Shown here in pieces: positions 56,016-63,370 of a DNA stretch of 64,000 nt. The position numbers were made by a program, and so were the translations under genes. How positions within the stretch are numbered: the first letter of the stretch is position 1; every line of letters starts with the position of its first letter. Below the pieces are notes generated by a model. It saw nothing but the letters and a program-made list of their open reading frames with translations. It had not been told where the DNA came from and did no database searches. Source of the DNA: an uncultured Dehalococcoidia bacterium (GTDB lineage Bacteria; Chloroflexota; Dehalococcoidia; Lucifugimonadales; UBA1127); contig OX638292.1 in the NCBI GenBank assembly GCA_951812285.1, positions 864,774 to 928,773 on the forward strand, in the 5' to 3' direction.

Positions 56016-57281
56016 TTAGTGGACGGGGCCGTCGAGGGCGTCCTTTCCCCTGTACTTCTCCACCATGTCACGCGCCACGGGCGAGTGCTTGTACGGGCCG
56101 GTGACGCGGCGCATAAGGTGTTCGTCCGGACCGTTCCACTCGATTGTCGACCCATCCCGCGGAGGAACGGTTATGCAGACGTTCCTGGCGGGGTCACGGA
56201 TGACATTCATCGGCTCTCCGCCGTCCTCGACGATGCGAAGCTGCTGTCGCAGGAGCTCCCGGTACAGGAGCACGCCCCTGTCGGACTCGCCGAGGCGCTC
56301 CTTCGTGCGGTCGACTATAGGCCCCTGCGCGAGCCAGATCATTGCGTCCTGCCCGCCATTGTTGTCGAGCTCGTCCCAGATTGGGTTACCGTGGACGTCG
56401 ATTGACGGTGGGACGGTGTAGTATGGCACGCTCTCTTGCGGCGGCTCCCCCGGGTCCTGGGCGTAGGAAGTGAAGAAGACGTGGAGGGTGTGGGTGTCAT
56501 CCATGGGCACTCGGTACATGAAATCTGTGGTGAAGCTGTTGACGTTGGGGAAGATGGAGGGCCGCACCTCGCGGAGGCCATTTGGCGTCTTGGCGTAGTT
56601 CATGATCCCTTGGTCGTACACCGCCCAATCGCGGCGCTCGCCAACCGGAGTTCGCGTTCCTTCGGGATTGCGAGGCGGTCGCTGCAGGTCCTTCCGGCCG
56701 ATGCGCTCGAGGGCGTAGTTGGAGAAATGGCCGTGCAACCACTCAAGGTGCGCGGGGTCCATGTCATTCTCCTGAACCTGCAGCCAGTTGCAGTTGAGCA
56801 CCTGGAAGCCCACGTCCCGTGCCACGTCCTCCATGACGAATAGGTCCCAGTTCGGGAGCAGCGGCGCTGGCTCCGGCCCGAGGTACGCAAAGACTACTCC
56901 CGCCAAAGCCCGCACCGAGTATGACTGGAGCTTGACGCGACCGGGGAAGGTGGTGTCGGCGGCCTCGTCCGGCATTTGCAGGCACTGCCCCTGGGGACTG
57001 TACAGCCAGCCATGGTACGGGCAGCGGAGCCCCTGGGGCTCTGGGATGCCGAAGCGCAGGTCGACGCGCCGGTGGGCGCAACGTCCATCGATGAGGCCCA
57101 AATTGCCTGACCGGTCTCGGAAGAGCACCAGGTCCTCACCCAGGAGACGGACCGCACGCACGGGATTCTCGTCCAGTTGGGACACGGCCGCGATGGGATG
57201 CCAATACCAGCGCATCAGCCTGCCCATCGGCGTGCCGGGCCCCACTCGGGTAAAGAGTTCGTTCTCCTCTGCGGTCAGCAT
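56016..57281 (-). CDS. Rieske non-heme iron oxygenase, large subunit (phthalate 4,5-dioxygenase-like) 3
   Basis: 421 aa starting MLTAEENELFTRVGPGTPMG after GGGAGGGAG. Rieske motif CAHRRVDLRFG / CPYHGW at about residues 70-97. Mononuclear iron motif DPAHLEWLHGHF near residue 175. It is longer in the central part and more distant from the two oxygenases at 19527 and 21009 than they are from each other, so a different substrate is likely. No reductase nearby. Confidence 0.92.
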   Translation of the reverse strand: MLTAEENELFTRVGPGTPMGRLMRWYWHPIAAVSQLDENPVRAVRLLGEDLVLFRDRSGNLGLIDGRCAHRRVDLRFGIPEPQGLRCPYHGWLYSPQGQCLQMPDEAADTTFPGRVKLQSYSVRALAGVVFAYLGPEPAPLLPNWDLFVMEDVARDVGFQVLNCNWLQVQENDMDPAHLEWLHGHFSNYALERIGRKDLQRPPRNPEGTRTPVGERRDWAVYDQGIMNYAKTPNGLREVRPSIFPNVNSFTTDFMYRVPMDDTHTLHVFFTSYAQDPGEPPQESVPYYTVPPSIDVHGNPIWDELDNNGGQDAMIWLAQGPIVDRTKERLGESDRGVLLYRELLRQQLRIVEDGGEPMNVIRDPARNVCITVPPRDGSTIEWNGPDEHLMRRVTGPYKHSPVARDMVEKYRGKDALDGPVH

Positions 57282-57440
57282 TGGCGTCTCCCTCCCGTGC
57301 CTCTGGCCACTGACCGTCCTCGCCGGCGCCGTTTCGCTGGCGCGATGTGTTCCAGGTGAATGTCAAAGTGACACGCATTGTAGCAGACCAAGTGGAGCTA
57401 CATAACGTAGACCTAAGTGATTCGAAGGTCGACGTGCAGG

Positions 57441-58919
57441 CTATCCCAGGTACCGCCTGAGCTTTGCGGCCTGTTCGACGTAGTGCCGAACCTCGACTGG
57501 CGCGTCATCCTTGATAGCAGCCCAGATGGCGCTCGTCAGTCCCTCGTGAATGCGGTCCACCTCGTCCGTGAACTTCCCGACCACACCCAGCGACTCCTCG
57601 CCGAGGAGCTCGCGCACGTGCCGCTCGTTGGTGTAGCGCAGCGCGGCCCGGAGATCCTCGTCGACGCTTGGGTAGCTCTCGCGCACGAAGGCCCAGTCTT
57701 CCTCGTCGAGTGCGCTCAGGCCGAGGAGATCGGGTGGAACGCCTATGGAGTAGAGGGATGCCGCGAAGCCGATGGCGCGCGGAAGTGTCGCTTCGCCGAC
57801 GCCGTCGAGAGTGCGCCCGTAGCCGAACAGACCCACGTGCATCTTCCGCTCGCGGCGACGTGGAACATGGGCGGATGCCGCGGCGATGACGCCAGTAAGC
57901 TGCACAACTCGCTCCTGGTACGCGGCGGTCGTTTTGCGAATGAGCGCCAGAGCCCGCTCCTCGTCGACCGGGTGGGGCTCTCTGCGGGTGTGCGCACGCA
58001 GCAGGGCAATGGAGTCACGGACGGTCTCCCTGTCATAGTCGTACTTGAACGCGGACTGGACGGTGACTGTCTGCGCGCTGGGATACTCAAGGAATGTGCG
58101 ATCGATGTTGAGCGGCGTGAGGTGGCCCCGGAAGGGTGCGGAGCCCGCGCCGATGATGGGGTAGAGCGGGATGCCGAGCTGTCCCTCGAGCTTATGCAGC
58201 CGCTGCAGCGCCACCTTGAGGATGAGCTCTGCGCCCACGATGCCGTAGTTCAGGGCAGGATCGCTCCTGGCGAGAAACACGCGCTGGTAGGGGAGGTCGC
58301 GGCCACGCAGGTACTCGTCGACGATACTGTCTATGCGGAGCAGGTTGTCGCGGTCTTCGACGAGCGGGATGAGGCGGATGCGCTTCGGGGAAAACTCGCC
58401 GATCCAGTCGCGTATGGTGCTGCCATCCGGCAACGCGTGGGCTTCCTGCCCCACGATGACCTGGCGGTAATAGGCCTCCACCAGCGTGAGCTCCCGGGCG
58501 CTAGTGGTGAACGGGAGGATAACCTCCTGTATGGGAGCGTTTTCTTCCTCCATGCCGGCATAGAAGCCGCTGGCGACGTCCCACGCCGATGGCACGCTCT
58601 GGAGCGCCTCCACCATGGACTTGCGCATGTCGCGCTCGACCGAGGGGTTGGGTACGCGCAGGGTCAGGATGACATCGTGACCGAGGCGGCGGTCGTGCTG
58701 GAAGAAGTCGGGGTAGCCGGTCAGCAGCTTCTGGACGACGTGATTGTCCGCCTCTTTGCCCTCCGAGTCCCACATCTGCTCGTTGCAGCCAAGGGCGAAG
58801 ATGTCATGAGCCTCGTCGACTTCGCCTTCGCCCTTCAGGACGCCTTCTGCGTCGGCGAAGGGCGCCGGCGTGGCATTGTCCGGATGCTGGGTGCTCATAA
58901 CCTTGGGGACGAACCGCAC
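57441..58919 (-). CDS. ppcA: Phosphoenolpyruvate carboxylase, archaeal type
   Basis: 492 aa, about half the length of the usual bacterial enzyme. The start FVPKVMSTQHPDN is diagnostic of the archaeal-type PEPC (PpcA), and YPIIGAGSAPFRGHL and VQSAFKYDYDRETV are core segments. GTG start behind GAGGTG. It carboxylates PEP to oxaloacetate for anaplerosis. This form is common in archaea and occurs in scattered bacteria, so transfer is possible. Confidence 0.93.
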   Translation of the reverse strand: MRFVPKVMSTQHPDNATPAPFADAEGVLKGEGEVDEAHDIFALGCNEQMWDSEGKEADNHVVQKLLTGYPDFFQHDRRLGHDVILTLRVPNPSVERDMRKSMVEALQSVPSAWDVASGFYAGMEEENAPIQEVILPFTTSARELTLVEAYYRQVIVGQEAHALPDGSTIRDWIGEFSPKRIRLIPLVEDRDNLLRIDSIVDEYLRGRDLPYQRVFLARSDPALNYGIVGAELILKVALQRLHKLEGQLGIPLYPIIGAGSAPFRGHLTPLNIDRTFLEYPSAQTVTVQSAFKYDYDRETVRDSIALLRAHTRREPHPVDEERALALIRKTTAAYQERVVQLTGVIAAASAHVPRRRERKMHVGLFGYGRTLDGVGEATLPRAIGFAASLYSIGVPPDLLGLSALDEEDWAFVRESYPSVDEDLRAALRYTNERHVRELLGEESLGVVGKFTDEVDRIHEGLTSAIWAAIKDDAPVEVRHYVEQAAKLRRYLG

Positions 58920-58966
58920 TATGCACCTCTCTGTCCTGTCCGCGCTAAGCCAGGCCGGGTGTCGAC

Positions 58967-60676
58967 CTAGACTTGCTGCGCAGGGGGATTCACTCGAACG
59001 GTTACGATGTCCGTGCCGTGAAACTGCTGGTGGCGGACCGAGCTGGCATACGCCCTTAGCAGCACCAACGAGGTCTCGTCTTCCACGACCGAATCAGCGT
59101 CGTGCTGCTGCAACTGCCGAATGCGGTCTTCTATGTTCAGGTCACCGCTGGGGCCCGCAATGAACTCAAGGTCGGCCGAGAGTCCCTCGCTGGATGCCAC
59201 CACGACGAGACTTCGCTCGTCCTCGGATCCCTTCTCGTTCTCCTGCTCACTCGGGTCGCGCTCCCCTTGCAGATCGAGCGGAGCCAGGGTGAGGAGCGTT
59301 TCTTCGGCCACGGCGCTGAGCCGGTTCTTCATGGCTGCGTTCCATTTGCGTCTAGTCGCAAACTTGTCGATGAACTCGTTGAGTTCGGGCAGCGATTCCA
59401 CGTTCAACCGGGACTGGAAACGCATCCGGCGGGGGTTTGTCAGCTCCAAGTACAGGATCATCAGGATGGCCGCAAAGCCGCCGGTGGTTATGCCGCTCTT
59501 GAACAACCCGCCCAGCACCGGCCCGACGTCCGGCAGGGTTATCAGCCCGAACTGGAAGGCGGCGCCGATCCAGAAACAGATGCCGCCCGCCACCACCTTC
59601 TCCCGGTTGGGCTCGTTCAGGATGATCGTGCGCGCACCGTCGATGAAGAGGGTGCCGCACACCAACATGAGATAGCCAGCCATCACCGGGCCGGGGATGG
59701 TGCTGAATATGGAGGAGAGCTTTGGCGTGAAGGCGAGAGCCAGCAGGATGATTCCGATGCTGTAGCCGACGCTCCGTGAGGCCACGCCTGTGGTCCGTGC
59801 AAAGGAGATGATGCCTGAGTTGATGATGTTGGGAACTGTTGCGCCAAAGCCTGCCATGACGTTGCTCACACCGCTTCCTGCGAGTGCTCCCTGAACCTCC
59901 TTGAAGTCAATGGCGCGGTCCTCTCGCCAGGCAACGCGCTGCATCGAGATGGACTCGCCGTTGGAGTGAATGGAGAAGATGACACCAAGAAACAGGAAGG
60001 ACGGCAGCAGCGTCCAGAAGGTGATGCCGAAGTCGAAGGCCAGGCCGGGCGCCGACGCTGGAACGCCGATCCAGGCAGCATCGAGCACCCGAGTGGCGTC
60101 GTAGCCGCCCATTATCGCAGCAACGGCCGTGCCGGCGACGATGCCGACAACGGGCCCCCAGAGCCGCAACAGCGCCGCTCCCCGGAGGGTGACCGCAGCT
60201 ACCACGGCAAGCGTCACCAACGCAGGCACGAGCGCCGCAACGGGGTCTTCCTGCGCCGCGTCGTCCAAGAGCTTGAACACCACCGACGCGAGGGTGATTG
60301 AGAGGATGAGAATTACAATCCCACCCACTGTGGGAGTGACCACGCGCCGCAGGATGACAAGCCAACGAGAGATGATGATCTGCACCACTGCCGTCGCCAA
60401 GACCAGCGTGGTGAGGGCGGCAGGTCCACCCTCGAAGGCGGCAGTGATGCAGAAGGGTATGGAGACGGCGGCGGTGAACATGGGGAGCACCGCCCCCGCG
60501 CCGATGGGGCCAAGGCGGCGGACCTGCACCAACGTGGACAACCCGACGACCACGAGAGAGGCGAAGACCATCCAGATCAGATAGTCCTCGCCGTGGCCAG
60601 ACTCATTTGCCACGATGACCGGGGTGACCAGCAGCGTGGCCGTGGCCATGAGGCTGAACTGCGCGCCGAGGCCCAA
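58967..60676 (-). CDS. NCS2 (xanthine/uracil-type) permease with fused kinase-like ATPase domain
   Basis: 569 aa from TTG 60676. Residues 1-420 are an NCS2/SLC23 nucleobase transporter with about twelve hydrophobic segments and the region GALAGSGVSNVMAGFGATVP. Residues 430-569 resemble an RsbW-like HATPase domain (NRLSAVAEETLLTL near the start, EDETSLVLLRAYASSV near the end). The frame stays open upstream to a stop at 60758 and reads HERPPVLTSLGLG, as expected of NCS2. A perfect GGAGGT lies at 60747-60752, but there is no ATG, GTG or TTG after it until 60676. The true start is therefore uncertain. Confidence 0.85.
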   Translation of the reverse strand: MGLGAQFSLMATATLLVTPVIVANESGHGEDYLIWMVFASLVVVGLSTLVQVRRLGPIGAGAVLPMFTAAVSIPFCITAAFEGGPAALTTLVLATAVVQIIISRWLVILRRVVTPTVGGIVILILSITLASVVFKLLDDAAQEDPVAALVPALVTLAVVAAVTLRGAALLRLWGPVVGIVAGTAVAAIMGGYDATRVLDAAWIGVPASAPGLAFDFGITFWTLLPSFLFLGVIFSIHSNGESISMQRVAWREDRAIDFKEVQGALAGSGVSNVMAGFGATVPNIINSGIISFARTTGVASRSVGYSIGIILLALAFTPKLSSIFSTIPGPVMAGYLMLVCGTLFIDGARTIILNEPNREKVVAGGICFWIGAAFQFGLITLPDVGPVLGGLFKSGITTGGFAAILMILYLELTNPRRMRFQSRLNVESLPELNEFIDKFATRRKWNAAMKNRLSAVAEETLLTLAPLDLQGERDPSEQENEKGSEDERSLVVVASSEGLSADLEFIAGPSGDLNIEDRIRQLQQHDADSVVEDETSLVLLRAYASSVRHQQFHGTDIVTVRVNPPAQQV

Positions 60677-60855
60677 AGAGGTGAGGACTGGTGGCCTCTC
60701 GTGCGCCTCAAACTTCGGGTTGCGGGACGCCGTAGCCGTGACAGATACCTCCGCCGCTTACCTTGTCGTTACGGGTAAGGCACTTCACACATTAGCACAA
60801 ACCGGCGTAGACAACGAACCCGTGCACAGCCTCGGCGTCACGTACCGCATCCAGC

Positions 60856-61152
60856 CTAGGTCTTGGCGTCGGCTCTCCGCCCTCGCCGTCGACCGTTGCC
60901 GGTAGCGATCCAAAAATACACGGCGTTCTCGACTCGGCGAATCGTCAGCGACTTGCCGAGGGCGGCGGCCGCGGCCCCGATCCTGCGCCGCACGGCATTG
61001 GTAGTCTCGCCCTCGGCGGGTTCAAGTTTCCCTGCGTGGCCGTGTGGCACTTGCTCAATAAAGTCCATGTATTCTCTCAGGAGCTTTGCGCGCTTGCCAG
61101 ATATACTATTTGCCTTGGCCTGTTTCACTGGGAGTGTTTCAAACGTTGGCAT
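60856..61152 (-). CDS. Small basic hypothetical protein (98 aa)
   Basis: 98 aa, ATG with AGAGGAGC 7 bases upstream. It is helical and basic with a KRAKLLREYMDFIEQVP segment, an RRRIGAAAAALGKSLTIRRV strand-helix and an RRRGRRADAK tail. It could bind nucleic acid; no family is recognised. The flanking DNA (61153-61400) is clearly AT-richer than the rest of the window. Confidence 0.6.
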   Translation of the reverse strand: MPTFETLPVKQAKANSISGKRAKLLREYMDFIEQVPHGHAGKLEPAEGETTNAVRRRIGAAAAALGKSLTIRRVENAVYFWIATGNGRRRGRRADAKT

Positions 61153-61504
61153 GAATAGCTCCTCTTGTAAGTGTATGTAACTCCTTAAACACCGCTAATC
61201 CCAAGCAAATAACGCTCATCACTTCCCCATTTATATGATACACCAAACTCTAATGACGTCAAATCGATATTAATTGGAGGCGCCTCAATAGAACATAGCA
61301 CAAATCAATTGGTACAGTTCGATGAACATGTATACCCAATCGCAATGTGCCAAAGGCACTACTCTACATACATTTTGATTGGACACGCCAAGAGCCGGAC
61401 ACGAGGGGATTGCCAAGAGGGAGTCGGGAATGGGGCCCCACTGATTAGCGAGGAAGAGGGCAGAGGCTACCTAAGGTCAGGCATGACAACGTGGGAGTGG
61501 CAAA

Positions 61505-61650
61505 GGGGATTGAACCCGTTGCGCTGGGCTCGCATGAACAAAGTCGCTTGCGGACGAGTCACACTGTCTTCCTCGGTAAGCAGGCGGGAAGGTCATGCGA
61601 GAGCGTACAGCCGTAGCCCGTCACCTGGTCGAAACCTGGAGATTTAGGTG
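61505..61650. other. Structured non-coding region downstream of the selenoprotein operon
   Basis: Long-range complementary arms GCTCGCATGAAC (61528-61539) and GGTCATGCGAGAGC (61591-61604) enclose about 50 bases. Flanking parts are a T-arm-like GGGTTCAATCCC (minus, 61506-61517) and a CACCT/AGGTG stem over a UUCG-type hairpin GGTTTCGACC (minus, 61627-61636). Within the 61153-61669 gap no ORF has coding character. It is not a complete tRNA or tmRNA, because no matching acceptor strand exists. Confidence 0.35.
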
Positions 61651-61669
61651 CAGGGGAAATGTGTGACTT

Positions 61670-61915
61670 CTATTCCGCCCCAGCTGCTGCGAGCGCCTCA
61701 TCTATCTTGTCGGTGCTGTAACCGGCGATCCACTCACTGCCAATGACCGTGACCGGCGTGGTCCGAAAACCGTTCTCAATGAGGGTATCCCTCGCTTCAC
61801 GGTCCTCAGAGACGTTGCGCTCCGTAAAGGAAATGCCCTTTTGTGAAAGGTACACTTTCACCATGTGGCATGGGCCTCAGCCTGCTGATGTAAACACCTG
61901 GATGTTTGTCTCCAT
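61670..61915 (-). CDS. Glutaredoxin-like selenoprotein (UGPC active site)
   Basis: The start is ATG 61915, 8 bases after a perfect AGGAGG. The 81-aa product reads METNIQVFTSAG-U-GPCHMVKVYL, with an in-frame UGA at 61877-61879 (residue 13) exactly where the nucleophilic Cys of the CxxC motif is expected. Downstream, GFRTTPVTVIGSEWIAGYST is the cis-Pro thioredoxin-fold region of NrdH/glutaredoxins, and the total length is normal. A hairpin GTGAAAG-TGTAC-CTTTCAC begins 15 bases after the UGA. Without Sec insertion only a 12-residue peptide, or an internal start that lacks the active site, would result. Second selenoprotein of the operon, 15 bases after the FTR stop. Confidence 0.88.
61843..61879 (-). 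promoter_or_regulatory. UGA-Sec codon with bacterial SECIS-like hairpin, glutaredoxin
   Basis: UGA 61877-61879, 15-nt spacer, 7-bp perfect stem, loop UGUAC with G second. This fits the spacing and the loop-G rule of bacterial SECIS elements. Confidence 0.75.
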
Positions 61916-61930
61916 GGACGTTTCCTCCTG

Positions 61931-62365
61931 CTAACCTTCCCGGCCTCTTTCTTGCCGTCGCTTCTCGTTGAACTCGCGCTTGCCTCCGGTCTCTTCGAAG
62001 AGCTCCTGACCCTGGGGCACGGCCTCGTCTATGGTTTGAACGGCCTTTTCACCTTCCAGATACTTGCGAAGAAACTCTTCGCTTACGAAGAACATTCATA
62101 TACAGAAACCGTCGCGCTCGATGTCCTCATGATGTCGTTCGCAGGGGCAGATTTTCTTGCGATCCTCTACGGGATCGCCACTGAGGGGCATTCAGGGGCA
62201 GTAGCGATAACCGTGAACGCGCTCGTTTTCCGCCAAGCCCTGCTGTACGAGCTCAACTACCTCTCGCTCGGGGAAAAGCTCATAGGGCCCTCGCGCGACG
62301 TAGCGTTCCGAGAACTTGACGGCGCGCTCCATCGCCTCCTCAGGAGTCATTTCCCTCTTCGCCAT
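61931..62365 (-). CDS. Ferredoxin:thioredoxin reductase catalytic subunit with two selenocysteines
   Basis: The start is ATG 62365 (MAKREMTPEEAMERAVKFSE) after AGGGG, 8 bases after the upstream stop. The frame continues through UGA at 62192-62194 (residue 58) and UGA at 62096-62098 (residue 90) to TAG 61931, giving 144 aa. The FTR motif CPC-N14-CPC-N12-CxC reads CPU-N14-CPC-N12-CIU. Ligands of the [4Fe-4S] cluster (Cys56, Cys73, Cys75, Cys88) are intact. The two Sec residues are exactly the redox-active pair (Cys57 and Cys87 of the plant enzyme). GYRYCP, SGDPVEDRKKICPCERHHEDI and MFFVSEEF match bacterial FTR. It should pass electrons from ferredoxin to a thioredoxin-fold partner, probably the next gene. 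Confidence 0.9.
62066..62098 (-). promoter_or_regulatory. Second UGA-Sec codon of FTR with SECIS-like hairpin
   Basis: UGA, 13-nt spacer, stem GCGAAG/CTTCGC, loop AGUUU with G second. Confidence 0.72.
62159..62194 (-). promoter_or_regulatory. First UGA-Sec codon of FTR with SECIS-like hairpin
   Basis: UGA, 13-nt spacer, perfect 7-bp stem GCGATCC/GGATCGC, loop CGUAGA with G second. Confidence 0.75.
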
Positions 62366-62373
62366 GTTAGCCC

Positions 62374-62718
62374 CTATACCCGGCTCGAAGCAGGCCCCAA
62401 GCGCATCTGCAGGTGCAGATCGCACGGCATGCTTTCGAATTGTCGTTGTTGCTGCACAAGGCGGTCAACCAGTGAAGGCAGCGCCTCCCGGATTTCGGGT
62501 ATAGTCTTTTCTTTCGAGACCTCAACGCTGAGGAGGGCGCTGGTGCCGCAAGAGCACCGGTCGGCGAAGAAGACCTTCCTGAAGCCTGGATTGGCGGAGA
62601 GATTCAGCTTGAAGCCCGGCAAAGGCGTGAGGTTCGTGTCCAGTGGCAACGCGTCGCAGATGAGAGCCCTGATGCGCTGCGTCACCTCGGCCTCTTCCGC
62701 ATCCTTGGACATAGGCAT
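62374..62718 (-). CDS. Hypothetical protein upstream of the selenoprotein FTR (114 aa)
   Basis: The start is ATG 62718 (MPMSKDAEEAEVTQRIRALI), or ATG 62712, after GGAG; the longer open frame runs into tRNA-Glu and is not used. 114 aa. It contains KVFFADRCSCGTSALLSVEV with a CxC pair and a helical C-terminus with LVQQQRQFESMP. No family is recognised. It ends 8 bases before the FTR start and begins only 24 bases after the tRNA-Glu 3' end, so it is probably cotranscribed with both. A role in the same redox relay is inferred only from position. Confidence 0.7.
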   Translation of the reverse strand: MPMSKDAEEAEVTQRIRALICDALPLDTNLTPLPGFKLNLSANPGFRKVFFADRCSCGTSALLSVEVSKEKTIPEIREALPSLVDRLVQQQRQFESMPCDLHLQMRLGPASSRV

Positions 62719-62742
62719 TTCTCTGCTCCGCCCGTTGAAAGG

Positions 62743-62819
62743 TGGTGGCGCATACGGGATTCGAACCCGTGGTCTCCGCCTTGAGAGGGCGGTGTCCTTG
62801 GCCGCTAGACGAATGCGCC
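62743..62819 (-). tRNA. tRNA-Glu (anticodon CUC)
   Basis: Acceptor stem GGCGCAT/ATGCGCC, D-arm with TCTAGCGGCCAAGGA, anticodon stem CCGCC/GGCGG with loop CTCTCAA (CTC), T-arm ACGGG-TTCGAAT-CCCGT, discriminator A and an encoded CCA. All stems pair. Confidence 0.97.
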
Positions 62820-62941
62820 ACGCGGATACGGCCAATGAGGTCTGCCAATTGAAGTATAGCGCACTGCGTCAGAGCATGTCAGCACCCGATACGCTCGGTT
62901 GAGGGGCAGTGCCGGTTCCCGTACAATTGAATGACACCCTA

Positions 62942-63027
62942 GCCGAAGTGGCGGAATGGTAGACGCGGCGGACTCAAAATCCGCTGCCCGCGAGGGCGTG
63001 TGGGTTCGACTCCCTCCTTCGGCACCA
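62942..63027 (+). tRNA. tRNA-Leu (anticodon CAA)
   Basis: Acceptor GCCGAAG/CTTCGGC, anticodon stem GCGGA/TCCGC with loop CTCAAAA (CAA), a long variable arm with CCC-GCGA-GGG, T-loop TTCGACT and encoded ACCA. One T-T mismatch lies in the T-stem. Divergent from the tRNA-Glu/FTR transcript. Confidence 0.95.
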
Positions 63028-63052
63028 TCCTTGCAATTAGGCGAGAAGCGCC

Positions 63053-63307
63053 ATGGCCGACATGCACGACGCCTACGACCTTGCCCGCGCGATCGACGGT
63101 CGCTTGGAGCTCGTGGGCGCGGATGCCGCCAATGGGGCCGTCGACGCTTTCCGCGAGGCTCTTTACGACTACCGCGGCGATGGCGACCTCGATGCTTTCC
63201 TTGAACGGTGCGCGGAATTGCTGGCACAGGTTGGCGGCGACGGTGGTGGTACGCCGGCCGAGGGACGGTGCTTCCGCGCGCTAGACTCCGTATTCAGCAG
63301 TGGGTAG
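63053..63307 (+). CDS. Small acidic hypothetical protein (84 aa)
   Basis: 84 aa, acidic and helical: MADMHDAYDLARAIDGRLEL then DAFREALYDYRGDGDLDAFL. It begins 25 bases after tRNA-Leu with only a weak GAAG before the ATG. GC-rich third positions support coding; function unknown. Confidence 0.5.
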   Translation: MADMHDAYDLARAIDGRLELVGADAANGAVDAFREALYDYRGDGDLDAFLERCAELLAQVGGDGGGTPAEGRCFRALDSVFSSG

Positions 63308-63370
63308 CCTGACTCTCAATGCCCCAGTTATCCCGCGCGTTGTCACCAATTCGTGCGGTACACTGTAGCC

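Noticed and set aside
61494..61530. Complete tRNA on the minus strand at the GGGTTCAATCCC motif
   Set aside because: No 5' acceptor strand complementary to the 3' side is found, and there is no anticodon arm at the right distance.
61931..62365. FTR gene as a pseudogene with two nonsense mutations
   Set aside because: Both stops are UGA, both replace precisely the redox-active cysteines, the frame is otherwise intact with 144 codons, and SECIS-like hairpins follow each.
61952..62902. 316-codon plus-strand ORF across the FTR operon and tRNA-Glu
   Set aside because: It is antisense to genes with FTR motifs and ribosome sites and runs through a tRNA. It exists because the recoded UGAs break the true frames.
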